From Bryobacteraceae bacterium CoA2 C42 (GTDB lineage Bacteria; Acidobacteriota; Terriglobia; Bryobacterales; Bryobacteraceae): a DNA stretch of 33,099 nucleotides. Position 1 is the first letter of the stretch. The number at the start of each line of letters is the position of its first letter. The DNA lies in the NCBI GenBank assembly GCA_019931245.1, contig JAINDL010000140.1, positions 1 to 33,099 of the forward strand. Direction: 5' to 3'. This document shows positions 1 through 6,660 of this stretch, piece by piece. Under the pieces are notes generated by a model. It searched no databases. It was not told the DNA's origin and saw only the letters and a list, made by a program, of their open reading frames with translations. Position numbers and translations under genes: made by a program.

Positions 1-380
1 GGAGCCTGATCGCTCACGGTTACGGACTGCTGGACGTCGCCGACTTCGAGCTTGAGGTCGAGGTCAACGCGCTGGGCGATGCGGATTTCGATGTTCTGGC
101 GGGTCAGCTTTTTGAAGCCGGATTTTTCCACCATGATGACGTAGCGTCCGGTGGAGAGCTGGGGAAATACGTAAAGACCGGCCTCCGAGGAGGTGCTTTG
201 GATCTCTACGCCAGTGGCCTCATTTTTGGCGGTGACTGTGGCGGTGGGGATGGCGGCGCCGTTGGGATCCACGACAACGCCGGCCATCGAGCCGGTGGCG
301 CTCTGCGCAAAGGCGGAGCTGGTCGTGGACAACAGTGCGAACAGGGCAAAATACGCCGGGGACAGTTGTCTACTCTTCAT
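1..380 (-). CDS. TonB-dependent receptor (Oar-like), N-terminal part, cut by window edge
   Basis: Translating the minus strand from the ATG at 380 gives about 126 residues before the window ends. The protein opens with a Sec signal peptide (MKSRQLSP, then a hydrophobic stretch, then SAFAQ). A carboxypeptidase-regulatory-like beta-sandwich follows (from about residue 30: GSMAGVVVDPNGAAIPTA, later GLYVFPQLSTGRY). This is the usual start of the large outer-membrane receptors of Acidobacteria, which are thought to take up oligomeric substrates with TonB energy. The sequence AGAGG lies about 4 bases upstream of the ATG and supports this start. The plug and barrel lie outside the window, so the substrate and intactness cannot be judged. 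The same N-terminal design is seen in the complete receptor at 17956-21324. Confidence 0.85.
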   Translation of the reverse strand, partial: MKSRQLSPAYFALFALLSTTSSAFAQSATGSMAGVVVDPNGAAIPTATVTAKNEATGVEIQSTSSEAGLYVFPQLSTGRYVIMVEKSGFKKLTRQNIEIRIAQRVDLDLKLEVGDVQQSVTVSDQA

Positions 381-596
381 TTTTCCTCTTTCGATTTCGG
401 GATTCAAGTCTATGAAAAACAATAGACTTCTTTTCATGCGAATCCTTCCAGGGGAGATTATAACCCAGCTTGTCTCGTAACCAAGATGAAACTCTGGCGT
501 GGAGAAGGGATAAGTGGAAAATTATGGACGGGAGGCGGGGGAATGGAGGGGCGAACGCGGATTTGGGGGGGACGGAGGGGTGCGGGAGAGATTTTT

Positions 597-620
597 GCGG
601 CTATGACGAGACATAGCCGC
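597..620 (-). terminator. Stem-loop behind the exporter operon, possible transcript end
   Basis: A perfect 9-bp inverted repeat (GCGGCTATG / CATAGCCGC) with a 6-base loop sits about 40 bases past the stop codon of the last operon gene. On the minus strand it is followed by A residues and not by a U-tract, so it is not a classical intrinsic terminator. It could stabilise the 3' end or act with Rho. Confidence 0.4.
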
Positions 621-660
621 GGAGTGCGGGGAGGGGAGGGAGAGAGTCCCGATAGGCGGT

Positions 661-1512
661 TCAGGAGTGGGCGGCGCAGACGGCGCGGAGCTTCTTGAAG
701 AGGGCCGGCGTGGCGGTAAGGGCGGGGGTCTTTTCTTCGTATTCGAGGGCGAGGTAGCCGCGATAGTTGTTGGCGACGAGCATCTTGGCCACGCGGTCCC
801 AGTCTGACGGGGCGGGTCCGTTTTCGTCGCGGACCATGGCCTTGACCTGGACGTTGACGGCGTGGGGCGCGATCAGGGCGATTTGTTCGTAGACGCGGGT
901 GCGGAAGTTGGCGGTATCGAGGTTGATGCCGACCCAGGGGCTGTTGACCTGCTTGACGATCTGAATGATGTTTTCGGCCTTGTCGGTGATGCCGCCGTGG
1001 TTTTCAAGGCCGAGGATGACGCCGTGCTGGCCGGCGTACTCGGCGGCGGGGGAGAGGATTTCGGCGACCCATTTGGCGGCGTCGGCTTCCGTGGCGCCTT
1101 TGGGTACGGCGCCGCCGAAGACGCGGATATGGCCGGCGCCGAGTTTGGCGGCGACGTCGATCCACTTTTTCAGGCTGGCCGTTTGCTCGTCGCGGGCGGG
1201 ACCGGCGGGCTTGGTGAGCTCCGAACGGATGGAGATGGAATAGATTTCGATGCCGGCTTTATAGGCGGCTCGCTTCAGGGGAATCAGGAAGCTGTTTTCG
1301 GTATTGGGGAACCAGTAGACGGTGAGGTCGACGCCGTCGAGGTCGTTTTCGGCGGAGATGCGGATGAGATCCTCATACTTGAGCGTTCCCTTTTGCAGGT
1401 CTTCGCGGAAGGAGTAGGCGCAGAGGGCCGGCCGGAGGCGGGGCTTCAAGGCCGCGGACAGGGAGAGGGGCGCGGCGGCGGCGGCGGCGAGAAGAGAGCG
1501 GCGGTTGATCAT
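661..1512 (-). CDS. Exported sugar phosphate isomerase/epimerase-like TIM-barrel protein
   Basis: This 283-residue protein belongs to the xylose isomerase-like TIM-barrel superfamily (AP_endonuc_2 type), whose members isomerise or epimerise sugars and cyclitols or cleave abasic DNA. Residues 1-20 (MINRRSLLAAAAAAPLSLSA) look like a twin-arginine leader, which implies export of a folded enzyme. Likely metal ligands lie in GLENHGG, NLDTAN and the late LEYE, in the order expected for this fold. The substrate is unknown. The ATG at 1512 overlaps the TolC-family stop by 4 bases (ATGA), so the gene is translationally coupled to the exporter operon, an unusual partner for a secretion system. I am sure of the fold and unsure of the reaction. 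Confidence 0.85.
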   Translation of the reverse strand: MINRRSLLAAAAAAPLSLSAALKPRLRPALCAYSFREDLQKGTLKYEDLIRISAENDLDGVDLTVYWFPNTENSFLIPLKRAAYKAGIEIYSISIRSELTKPAGPARDEQTASLKKWIDVAAKLGAGHIRVFGGAVPKGATEADAAKWVAEILSPAAEYAGQHGVILGLENHGGITDKAENIIQIVKQVNSPWVGINLDTANFRTRVYEQIALIAPHAVNVQVKAMVRDENGPAPSDWDRVAKMLVANNYRGYLALEYEEKTPALTATPALFKKLRAVCAAHS

Positions 1513-2891
1513 GGTCTCGACAAAGCATATCGCGAGAAGATGCGTGTCGTCGAGCCGTCGTATTCGGCGAAGGCTTTGAAGTAATCGCTCTGGGCTTTGA
1601 TTTCGCGGAACTGGGCGTCGGCGGTGGCGAGTTCGCGGAGGTTGACGAGGAACTGGGTGGAGTCGCCGAGGTCGAATTTGGCGCGTTCGGCCTCTTCGAG
1701 CTGGCGGGCGGTGAGGACCTCGTTACGGACGACGGCGAGGGATTCGAAGGCGGCGCGGACGGCGCTGACGGCGTCCTGGACGTCGGCGACGACGCGGTCG
1801 CGGGAGAAGCGCAGTTCGGATTCGATCTGGGAGAGTTTCGCCGTCTGCTGGAGGTTTTTGCCGATGGCTTTCCGGCGCTGGGCGGGAAGCTCAAAGATGA
1901 CGCCGGACTCGAGGTTATCGCCGGCCTTGGTGATGGAGCCAACGCCGGCGTCGCGCGAGAACTGGAGGAAGAAATCGAGTTGCGGGGCGATTTGGTTGCC
2001 GGCGAGGCGGACTTCGACCTGCTGTTGGTTTCGTTTGAGCAGGAGGCCGCGCACTTCGGGGCGTTGTTGAATGGCGAAGGCGAGGTCTTCGCGGACCCGG
2101 GCATCTTCGAGATTGCCGGAGGGTTCGGGGATGGGGGGAAGGCGTTCGGGCGGGGGTTGGAGCGGGGCACCGTCGGCGGCGCGGAGGAAGAGGGAGAGTT
2201 CGATGGCGCGGTTCTGCAGGTTCCGTTCGGCGCCGACGACAGCGCCACGGCGGCGGAGGATGGTCTGGCGGTTATCGGTGAGTTCGATGGGGGCGATGCT
2301 GCCGAGTTTGACGGAATCTTCGATCTGGGTGTTCCGGGCTTCGGCGAGGCGGAGGAGGGATTGGGCGACGCGGAGTTGCTGGCCGGCGGCGACCCATTCC
2401 CAGTACTGTTTGAGCGCTTCCTTGAAGAAGGTGAGGCGGGATTTATCGACGGAGGTGTCGGCGATATCGCGCTGGAGGGCGTTGGTTTGGAGTCCGGCGC
2501 GGCGGGCGTCGATGACACGATCGCGAAGGAGATTGGTGCGCAGACCGACGCGATACTCGCCGGCCGAGAGGGTGCGGGACTTGTCATCGGCAGGGCTGAA
2601 GGTGCCGCGGCCGACCTTGTAGCCGCTGTAGACATCGGTGCCCCAGGCCTGAAGGGGTTGTTCGACGAGGGCTTCGAAGGTTTCGTTGCGATAGAAGCCG
2701 AGCTGCTCGACATCGCCTTTGGCTTTGATCTTGGTATCGAACTCGCCTTTGGCAGAGATCTGTCCGCCTTCGGCGATGCGGCGTTCTTCGAGCACGGCGG
2801 CGAGGAGGGGAAAGTGCTGGTTAACAGAGCGCAGGACCTCTTCGGGGGTTAGCGGGTCGAGCGCGAGCAGAGCGAAGAGGGCGAAGTTCAT
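1509..2891 (-). CDS. TolC-family outer membrane efflux protein
   Basis: This 460-residue protein is the likely outer-membrane channel of a type I-like exporter. Long alpha-helical, Arg/Glu/Gln-rich heptad stretches appear twice (about residues 125-225 and 345-450), matching the duplicated coiled-coil hairpins of TolC. The segment after each repeat reads as beta strands (for example LDFFLQFSRDAGVG). The reading frame stays open upstream to 3056, but the ATG at 2891 (MNFALFALLALDPLTPEEV) is preferred: it gives a signal-peptide-like start and shares one base with the HlyD-family stop (TGATG). The 3' end overlaps the isomerase start by 4 bases. It should form a trans-envelope conduit with the adaptor and ABC protein encoded just upstream. 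Confidence 0.88.
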   Translation of the reverse strand: MNFALFALLALDPLTPEEVLRSVNQHFPLLAAVLEERRIAEGGQISAKGEFDTKIKAKGDVEQLGFYRNETFEALVEQPLQAWGTDVYSGYKVGRGTFSPADDKSRTLSAGEYRVGLRTNLLRDRVIDARRAGLQTNALQRDIADTSVDKSRLTFFKEALKQYWEWVAAGQQLRVAQSLLRLAEARNTQIEDSVKLGSIAPIELTDNRQTILRRRGAVVGAERNLQNRAIELSLFLRAADGAPLQPPPERLPPIPEPSGNLEDARVREDLAFAIQQRPEVRGLLLKRNQQQVEVRLAGNQIAPQLDFFLQFSRDAGVGSITKAGDNLESGVIFELPAQRRKAIGKNLQQTAKLSQIESELRFSRDRVVADVQDAVSAVRAAFESLAVVRNEVLTARQLEEAERAKFDLGDSTQFLVNLRELATADAQFREIKAQSDYFKAFAEYDGSTTRIFSRYALSRP

Positions 2892-4210
2892 CACTTTTCT
2901 TTGGATGCCGACTTCGCCTTGCCGGGTTCGGAGGCGGAGATGACGGGAGGGAAGCCGTTGAACTGGCGCCAGAGTTCGAAGCCGAGGGGGACCTGGTTCA
3001 GGAGCACCCAACCGTTGGCGCGGACCCCTTGGCGGAGATAGTTCTTGGTGGGCCAAGGTTCGTCGTTGGCGTCGTGCTGGACGAGGACGCGGAACTGGCC
3101 GGCGCCGTTATCGGTGGAGTCGACCAACTGCACGTGACCGCCGAAGGTGCCGACGGCGATGGAGGGCCAACCGGCGAACTGGAGGGCGGGCCAGCCTTCG
3201 AACTGGAGGCGGACGGGGCTGCCTTCGCTGATGAGCGGGATGTCATTGCCGTTGATCCAGAGTTCGACGACATCTTTGGTGGTGGAGGGGACGAGGATGG
3301 CGATCTGGGCGCCGGCCTTGAGGAGTTCACCGTTCTGACGGGCGACAACGCGGAAGATTTTGCCGTCGACGGGGGCCATGACGCGCTGGGTGTTCTGGCG
3401 GGCGAGGCGAACTTCAACCTTGGTGACTTCGGCGCGGGCTTTGGCGACGTCCGATTCGGCCGAGGCGTGGGCGCCCCAGGCCTCTTCGATGCGGGAGCCG
3501 GCGTCGGCGTCGGTGCGAAGCAGTTCGCTGTCGAGGGAGAGCTTCTCGCTCTTGGCGGCGTTCAGCGAGGCGGTGGCGCGTTCGACATCGGCCACCTTCT
3601 GGGTGTAATCGAGTTCGGCGAGTTCGACGTTACGGGTGGAGGTGAGGCCTTTTTTGGCGAGGCCGGCCTGGCGCTCCTGCTGCATTTTTGCGGTGATGAG
3701 GGCGGCTTTGGCCGCCTCGAGGGACTGCTGGGCGGCGGCGATGCGATCGATCGACATCTGGACGCGGGCTTTGGCGGCGGAGACGGCAGTCTTCTGGGTG
3801 AGTTCGAGGGCGCGGATGCGGTCTTCGATGGTTTTGACCCGGCGAACGGCGGCCTCTTCGGTACGGCGCATCTGATCGAGTTCCTGGGTGAGGCGCTCAA
3901 TCAGGGAGGGATCGTTGTCTGTCAAGTCGACAATGGGATCGCCTTTCTTCACATCGGAGCCTTCGACGACGTGCCAGCGGGCGATGCGGCCGTCGATGGG
4001 GGCTTCGATGTTCTGCTGCCGCTCTTCCGGGGAGAAGGCGACGACGCGGCCGGAGCCGGGGATGTTCTGCTGCCAGGGGGTGATGGTGAGGGCGAGGGCG
4101 AGGACGATCATGAGGGCGACGAGCACGCGGGCCAGCACGCGGTTGGCGCGGGGGACCTGAATGGCGTGCAGGGCGGCGAAGGCGGGAAGAGAGTGGGAGG
4201 AGTTGCTCAT
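2891..4210 (-). CDS. HlyD-family periplasmic adaptor (membrane fusion protein)
   Basis: This 439-residue protein links an inner-membrane exporter to an outer-membrane channel. It has one membrane anchor near residues 28-48 and a first biotinyl-lipoyl half (IEAPIDGRIARWHVVEGS, about 68-98). A long Ala/Glu/Lys-rich coiled coil spans about 105-285. The second lipoyl half (MAPVDGKIFRVVARQNGELL) and a beta-barrel domain follow. The ATG at 4210 overlaps the ABC gene stop by 4 bases, and its own TGA shares a base with the TolC-family ATG. The family is clear. The cargo is not indicated by the sequence. Confidence 0.92.
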   Translation of the reverse strand: MSNSSHSLPAFAALHAIQVPRANRVLARVLVALMIVLALALTITPWQQNIPGSGRVVAFSPEERQQNIEAPIDGRIARWHVVEGSDVKKGDPIVDLTDNDPSLIERLTQELDQMRRTEEAAVRRVKTIEDRIRALELTQKTAVSAAKARVQMSIDRIAAAQQSLEAAKAALITAKMQQERQAGLAKKGLTSTRNVELAELDYTQKVADVERATASLNAAKSEKLSLDSELLRTDADAGSRIEEAWGAHASAESDVAKARAEVTKVEVRLARQNTQRVMAPVDGKIFRVVARQNGELLKAGAQIAILVPSTTKDVVELWINGNDIPLISEGSPVRLQFEGWPALQFAGWPSIAVGTFGGHVQLVDSTDNGAGQFRVLVQHDANDEPWPTKNYLRQGVRANGWVLLNQVPLGFELWRQFNGFPPVISASEPGKAKSASKEK

Positions 4211-6156
4211 CGATGCACCTCAAGGAGATTGGAGTCGCGGAGGTCGCCGTTTTCGAGGACGGCGAGGCGGTTGCAGCGAGACAGCAGATCGGGACGCTCG
4301 GTGATGCAGATGAGCGTCCAGGGGGCGGCGTGATCAAAGAGAACGTTGCAGATCTCTTCGCGTTCCTGGACGCGGTCGATCTGATCGAGGGCGTCATCGA
4401 GGATGAGGAGCCGGGGCCGGGTGGCGATGGCGCGGGCGATCATCAGGCGGCAGGCTTGGACGCGGGACAGGGGGCGGCCGCTCGGGTGGAGTTCGGTATT
4501 CATGCCCTGGGGCAGGAGTTGCACCTCGTCGAGGAGGCCGACGCGGTCGAGCAGGTGGCGGGCTTCCTCGTGGGAGAGCGCCAGGCCCATGCGCAGGTTG
4601 TCGAGGAGGGTGCCGGGGAAGATTTCGATGTCGCGGACGAGGGAGACGCGGCTGCGCAGCTCGGTCAGCGGGACGTCTCGAAGATCGGCGTTGTTCATGG
4701 TGATGACGCCGGCATCGGGTTCGCGGAGTCCGTAGAGGAGGTCGGCGAGGGTGGACTTGCCGCTGCCATTGTGGCCCATCAGACCCAAGCGCTCGCCGGG
4801 CGCCAGTTGAAAACTGCTTACCGAAAGATGCTTGTAGCGCATCTGGCGGAAATTCAAGCCGACCGGGCCATCGCCGGGGATATGGGCTTCGCCGCCTTCG
4901 CGCTCGAGAGGCAGATCGACGATGTTCCCGAGTTTGTCGAGGCCGGCCAGGAGATCGTAGTAGGTTTCGAGGTGTTTGCCAAACTTGGTAAAGCCGCTGA
5001 CCATGAGGCTGACGACGAGTTCCGCGGCGACGAGCTGGCCGAGGGTGAGTTGCCGGTCGATGACGAGGTAGCCGCCGATACCAAGGAGAATAGCGCTCGC
5101 TAGGGCCTGCAGGGTAAAGGAGCCGATAATCTGGCGGAGCAGGATGGAGAAGTGCTTCTTGCGGTATTCAAGATAGTGTTCGAGATGGTGCAGGGACTGT
5201 TCGGCGGCGAAGGAGGCGCCGGCGGGAGATTTGAAAGCGATAAGATGGGCCGAGATCTGCTCGAGCCAAGCCTCCATGGCGAATTTAGCCTTGGACTCTT
5301 TGATGGCGGTGGGGACGGCCCCGCGGCCGAGGCCAAAGATAATGAACAGCATGGCGACGATCAACAAGATGTCGAAGGCGAGGAGCAGGGGGTGGTAGAG
5401 CGCCACGAGCACCATGCCGATGACGGTCTGCATGAGGATGGTCAGGCCGTCGATGAGCAGCGTAGCGGCAGCTTTCTGGACGGTGACCACGTCGAAGAAG
5501 CGGTTAACCAGTTCAGGACCGTGGTAGCGATCGAAGGCTTTGGCTTCGACGTGAAGGAGACGGTGGGTGAAGTCCTGCGAGACGCGGGCGAAGACGCTGC
5601 GCTGCAGGAGTTCGATGACGTAGAAGCGGAGCGCGTTGAGGATGGTGGCGAACCCAAGGGCGAGAAAGACGAAGACGGTGAGGACGACGATGGGTTGGAG
5701 GACAGAACCGAAAGCAACCGTGTTGACCAGCGACTGGACGGCGATGGGAACGACCAGAGAAAGCAGGCCAATAACAACCGAATAGATGACGGCCACCCAG
5801 AGGGTGGTTCTTTCGCCGGCGAGGAGGGCGCGAAGGCGCTGGTAGGGAGTTTCTTTAAAGCGAAGCTCTTCGAGGGGAGCGATGGGTATGGGAATGCGCC
5901 AGTCGACCTCTGCCGCGACGTTGGGCACTCCCAAGACTTCGAGGAGGGCTTCGACGGTAATCCACTTCTCGCGGCCACCGCCATCGCCGAACCGGACGCG
6001 CACGCGCCCGCGCTTCTTCTCAAAGACCGTAATCATCTCGTGGTCGCCGGCGCAGGGGGCCATCCACGGGGATGAGGGATCCACTTCCCGGAGAACCGCT
6101 CGCAAGGCCCGCCGCACCGGCATGGTAGATTGCTCGGAGGTAAATGAAGCCTGCAT
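4207..6156 (-). CDS. ABC exporter, fused membrane and ATPase domains, atypical ATPase motifs
   Basis: This 649-residue half-transporter should power export through the adjacent adaptor and channel. After about 110 N-terminal residues without a C39 peptidase Cys-His signature come roughly six membrane segments (about 117-390) and a nucleotide-binding domain. Walker A is intact (GHNGSGKST, 461-469). The signature is LSRVQ in place of LSGGQ (about 563), Walker B ends LILDD in place of LILDE (about 584-588), the Q-loop glutamine is missing (SLVRDIEIF) and the H-loop His is Glu (ITER, about 620). ATG at 6156 has AGG just upstream. The frame opens at 6183, but that ATG lies inside a palindrome; 6123 is another candidate. 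The missing residues may be a subfamily trait and not decay. Confidence 0.88.
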   Translation of the reverse strand: MQASFTSEQSTMPVRRALRAVLREVDPSSPWMAPCAGDHEMITVFEKKRGRVRVRFGDGGGREKWITVEALLEVLGVPNVAAEVDWRIPIPIAPLEELRFKETPYQRLRALLAGERTTLWVAVIYSVVIGLLSLVVPIAVQSLVNTVAFGSVLQPIVVLTVFVFLALGFATILNALRFYVIELLQRSVFARVSQDFTHRLLHVEAKAFDRYHGPELVNRFFDVVTVQKAAATLLIDGLTILMQTVIGMVLVALYHPLLLAFDILLIVAMLFIIFGLGRGAVPTAIKESKAKFAMEAWLEQISAHLIAFKSPAGASFAAEQSLHHLEHYLEYRKKHFSILLRQIIGSFTLQALASAILLGIGGYLVIDRQLTLGQLVAAELVVSLMVSGFTKFGKHLETYYDLLAGLDKLGNIVDLPLEREGGEAHIPGDGPVGLNFRQMRYKHLSVSSFQLAPGERLGLMGHNGSGKSTLADLLYGLREPDAGVITMNNADLRDVPLTELRSRVSLVRDIEIFPGTLLDNLRMGLALSHEEARHLLDRVGLLDEVQLLPQGMNTELHPSGRPLSRVQACRLMIARAIATRPRLLILDDALDQIDRVQEREEICNVLFDHAAPWTLICITERPDLLSRCNRLAVLENGDLRDSNLLEVHR

Positions 6157-6167
6157 ACACCTCATAG

Positions 6168-6183
6168 ATGCAAACATTTGCAT
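6168..6183. promoter_or_regulatory. Operator-like 16-bp palindrome, exporter side
   Basis: The sequence ATGCAAACATTTGCAT has perfect 7-bp arms around a CA centre. It matches the palindrome at 6244-6259 in 14 of 16 positions. It lies just downstream of the predicted exporter transcription start, where a bound ArsR-family dimer would block initiation or elongation. Its role is inferred from position and symmetry. Confidence 0.6.
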
Positions 6184-6198
6184 GTCTGCACATTTTTT

Positions 6199-6226
6199 AG
6201 CATAGCAAGTTTAGAGAATGAGTCAA
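6199..6226 (-). promoter_or_regulatory. Putative sigma70-type promoter for the exporter operon
   Basis: On the minus strand, TTGACT (6226-6221) is separated by 16 bases from TATGCT (6204-6199). This gives 5 of 6 and 4 of 6 matches to the -35 and -10 consensus. The start would fall near 6192, just before the palindrome at 6168-6183 and about 35 bases before the preferred ATG. Confidence 0.5.
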
Positions 6227-6232
6227 GGGCAA

Positions 6233-6262
6233 TTGACAACCAGATGCAAATATATGCATATA
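6233..6262 (+). promoter_or_regulatory. Putative promoter for the ArsR-family gene
   Basis: A perfect TTGACA occurs at 6233-6238. The matching -10 falls in the AT-rich GCATATATG stretch around 6256-6262, with no strong consensus hexamer. The -10 region overlaps the second palindrome, as expected for an autoregulated gene. Transcription would start very near the start codon, giving a short or absent leader. Confidence 0.4.
6244..6259. promoter_or_regulatory. Operator-like 16-bp palindrome, regulator side
   Basis: ATGCAAATATATGCAT is a near copy of the site at 6168-6183 (14 of 16 identical), centred 76 bases away, about seven helical turns. It sits between the -35 element and start codon of the ArsR-family gene, which fits autorepression. 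Confidence 0.6.
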
Positions 6263-6273
6263 TGAAGATAACC

Positions 6274-6660
6274 ATGCCATTTCGAGACATTGCCGCGAAA
6301 GAACTGGCCAAGATTTTTTCCTTGCTGGCGCATCCGGACCGGGTGCGCATCATTGAGGAGTTGGGGGCGGGCGAGAAAGATGTCAATTCCCTGCAAGCCG
6401 TATTGGGGGTGAGCCATTCCCGAACGTCGCAGAACCTGGCGGTGTTGCGGACGAGCCGGATTGTGACGGAGCGGCGGGACGGGCGTCATGTGTTTTACCG
6501 CCTTGCGCAGCCGGAGTTGGCGGGGTGGATTTTGGAGGGGCTGCGTTTTATTGAAGGGGACGCGCAGGCCTCCGAGGCGCGGTTGAACGCGTTTGAGAAG
6601 GCCCGCCAGAAGTGGGGCAGCGAGGCGGCCGGCGAGCTACTTTTTACCAATCGCGATTAG
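6274..6660 (+). CDS. ArsR-family winged-helix transcriptional regulator
   Basis: This 128-residue protein is a small winged-helix repressor of the ArsR/SmtB type. FSLLAHPDRVRIIEEL forms the typical first helices. A recognition region (about LQAVLGVSHSRTSQNLAVL) and a wing (VTERRDGRHVFYRL) follow. There is no cysteine and no ELCVCD-type metal motif, so it is not a classical metal sensor. The start at 6274 (MPFRD) has GAAG six bases upstream. An ATG at 6262 (MKITMPFRD) is equally in frame, and starts further up would run through the palindrome. It is divergent from the exporter operon, and paired palindromes between them suggest it controls both. Its 3' end overlaps the convergent propeller gene by 24 bases. 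What it senses is unknown. Confidence 0.88.
   Translation: MPFRDIAAKELAKIFSLLAHPDRVRIIEELGAGEKDVNSLQAVLGVSHSRTSQNLAVLRTSRIVTERRDGRHVFYRLAQPELAGWILEGLRFIEGDAQASEARLNAFEKARQKWGSEAAGELLFTNRD

Noticed and set aside
1373-2713. Minus-strand Ser/Pro-rich frame of 446 codons
   Set aside because: It is a frame shift of the TolC-family gene, low in complexity and without a domain.
3029-4333. Plus-strand open frame of 434 codons opposite the HlyD-family gene
   Set aside because: Same mirror composition, no motif, and it spans the junction of two well-supported minus-strand genes.
4207-6156. Reading the exporter as a bacteriocin-processing transporter
   Set aside because: The N-terminal region has no C39 peptidase Cys/His motif and no small double-glycine leader peptide gene was found nearby.
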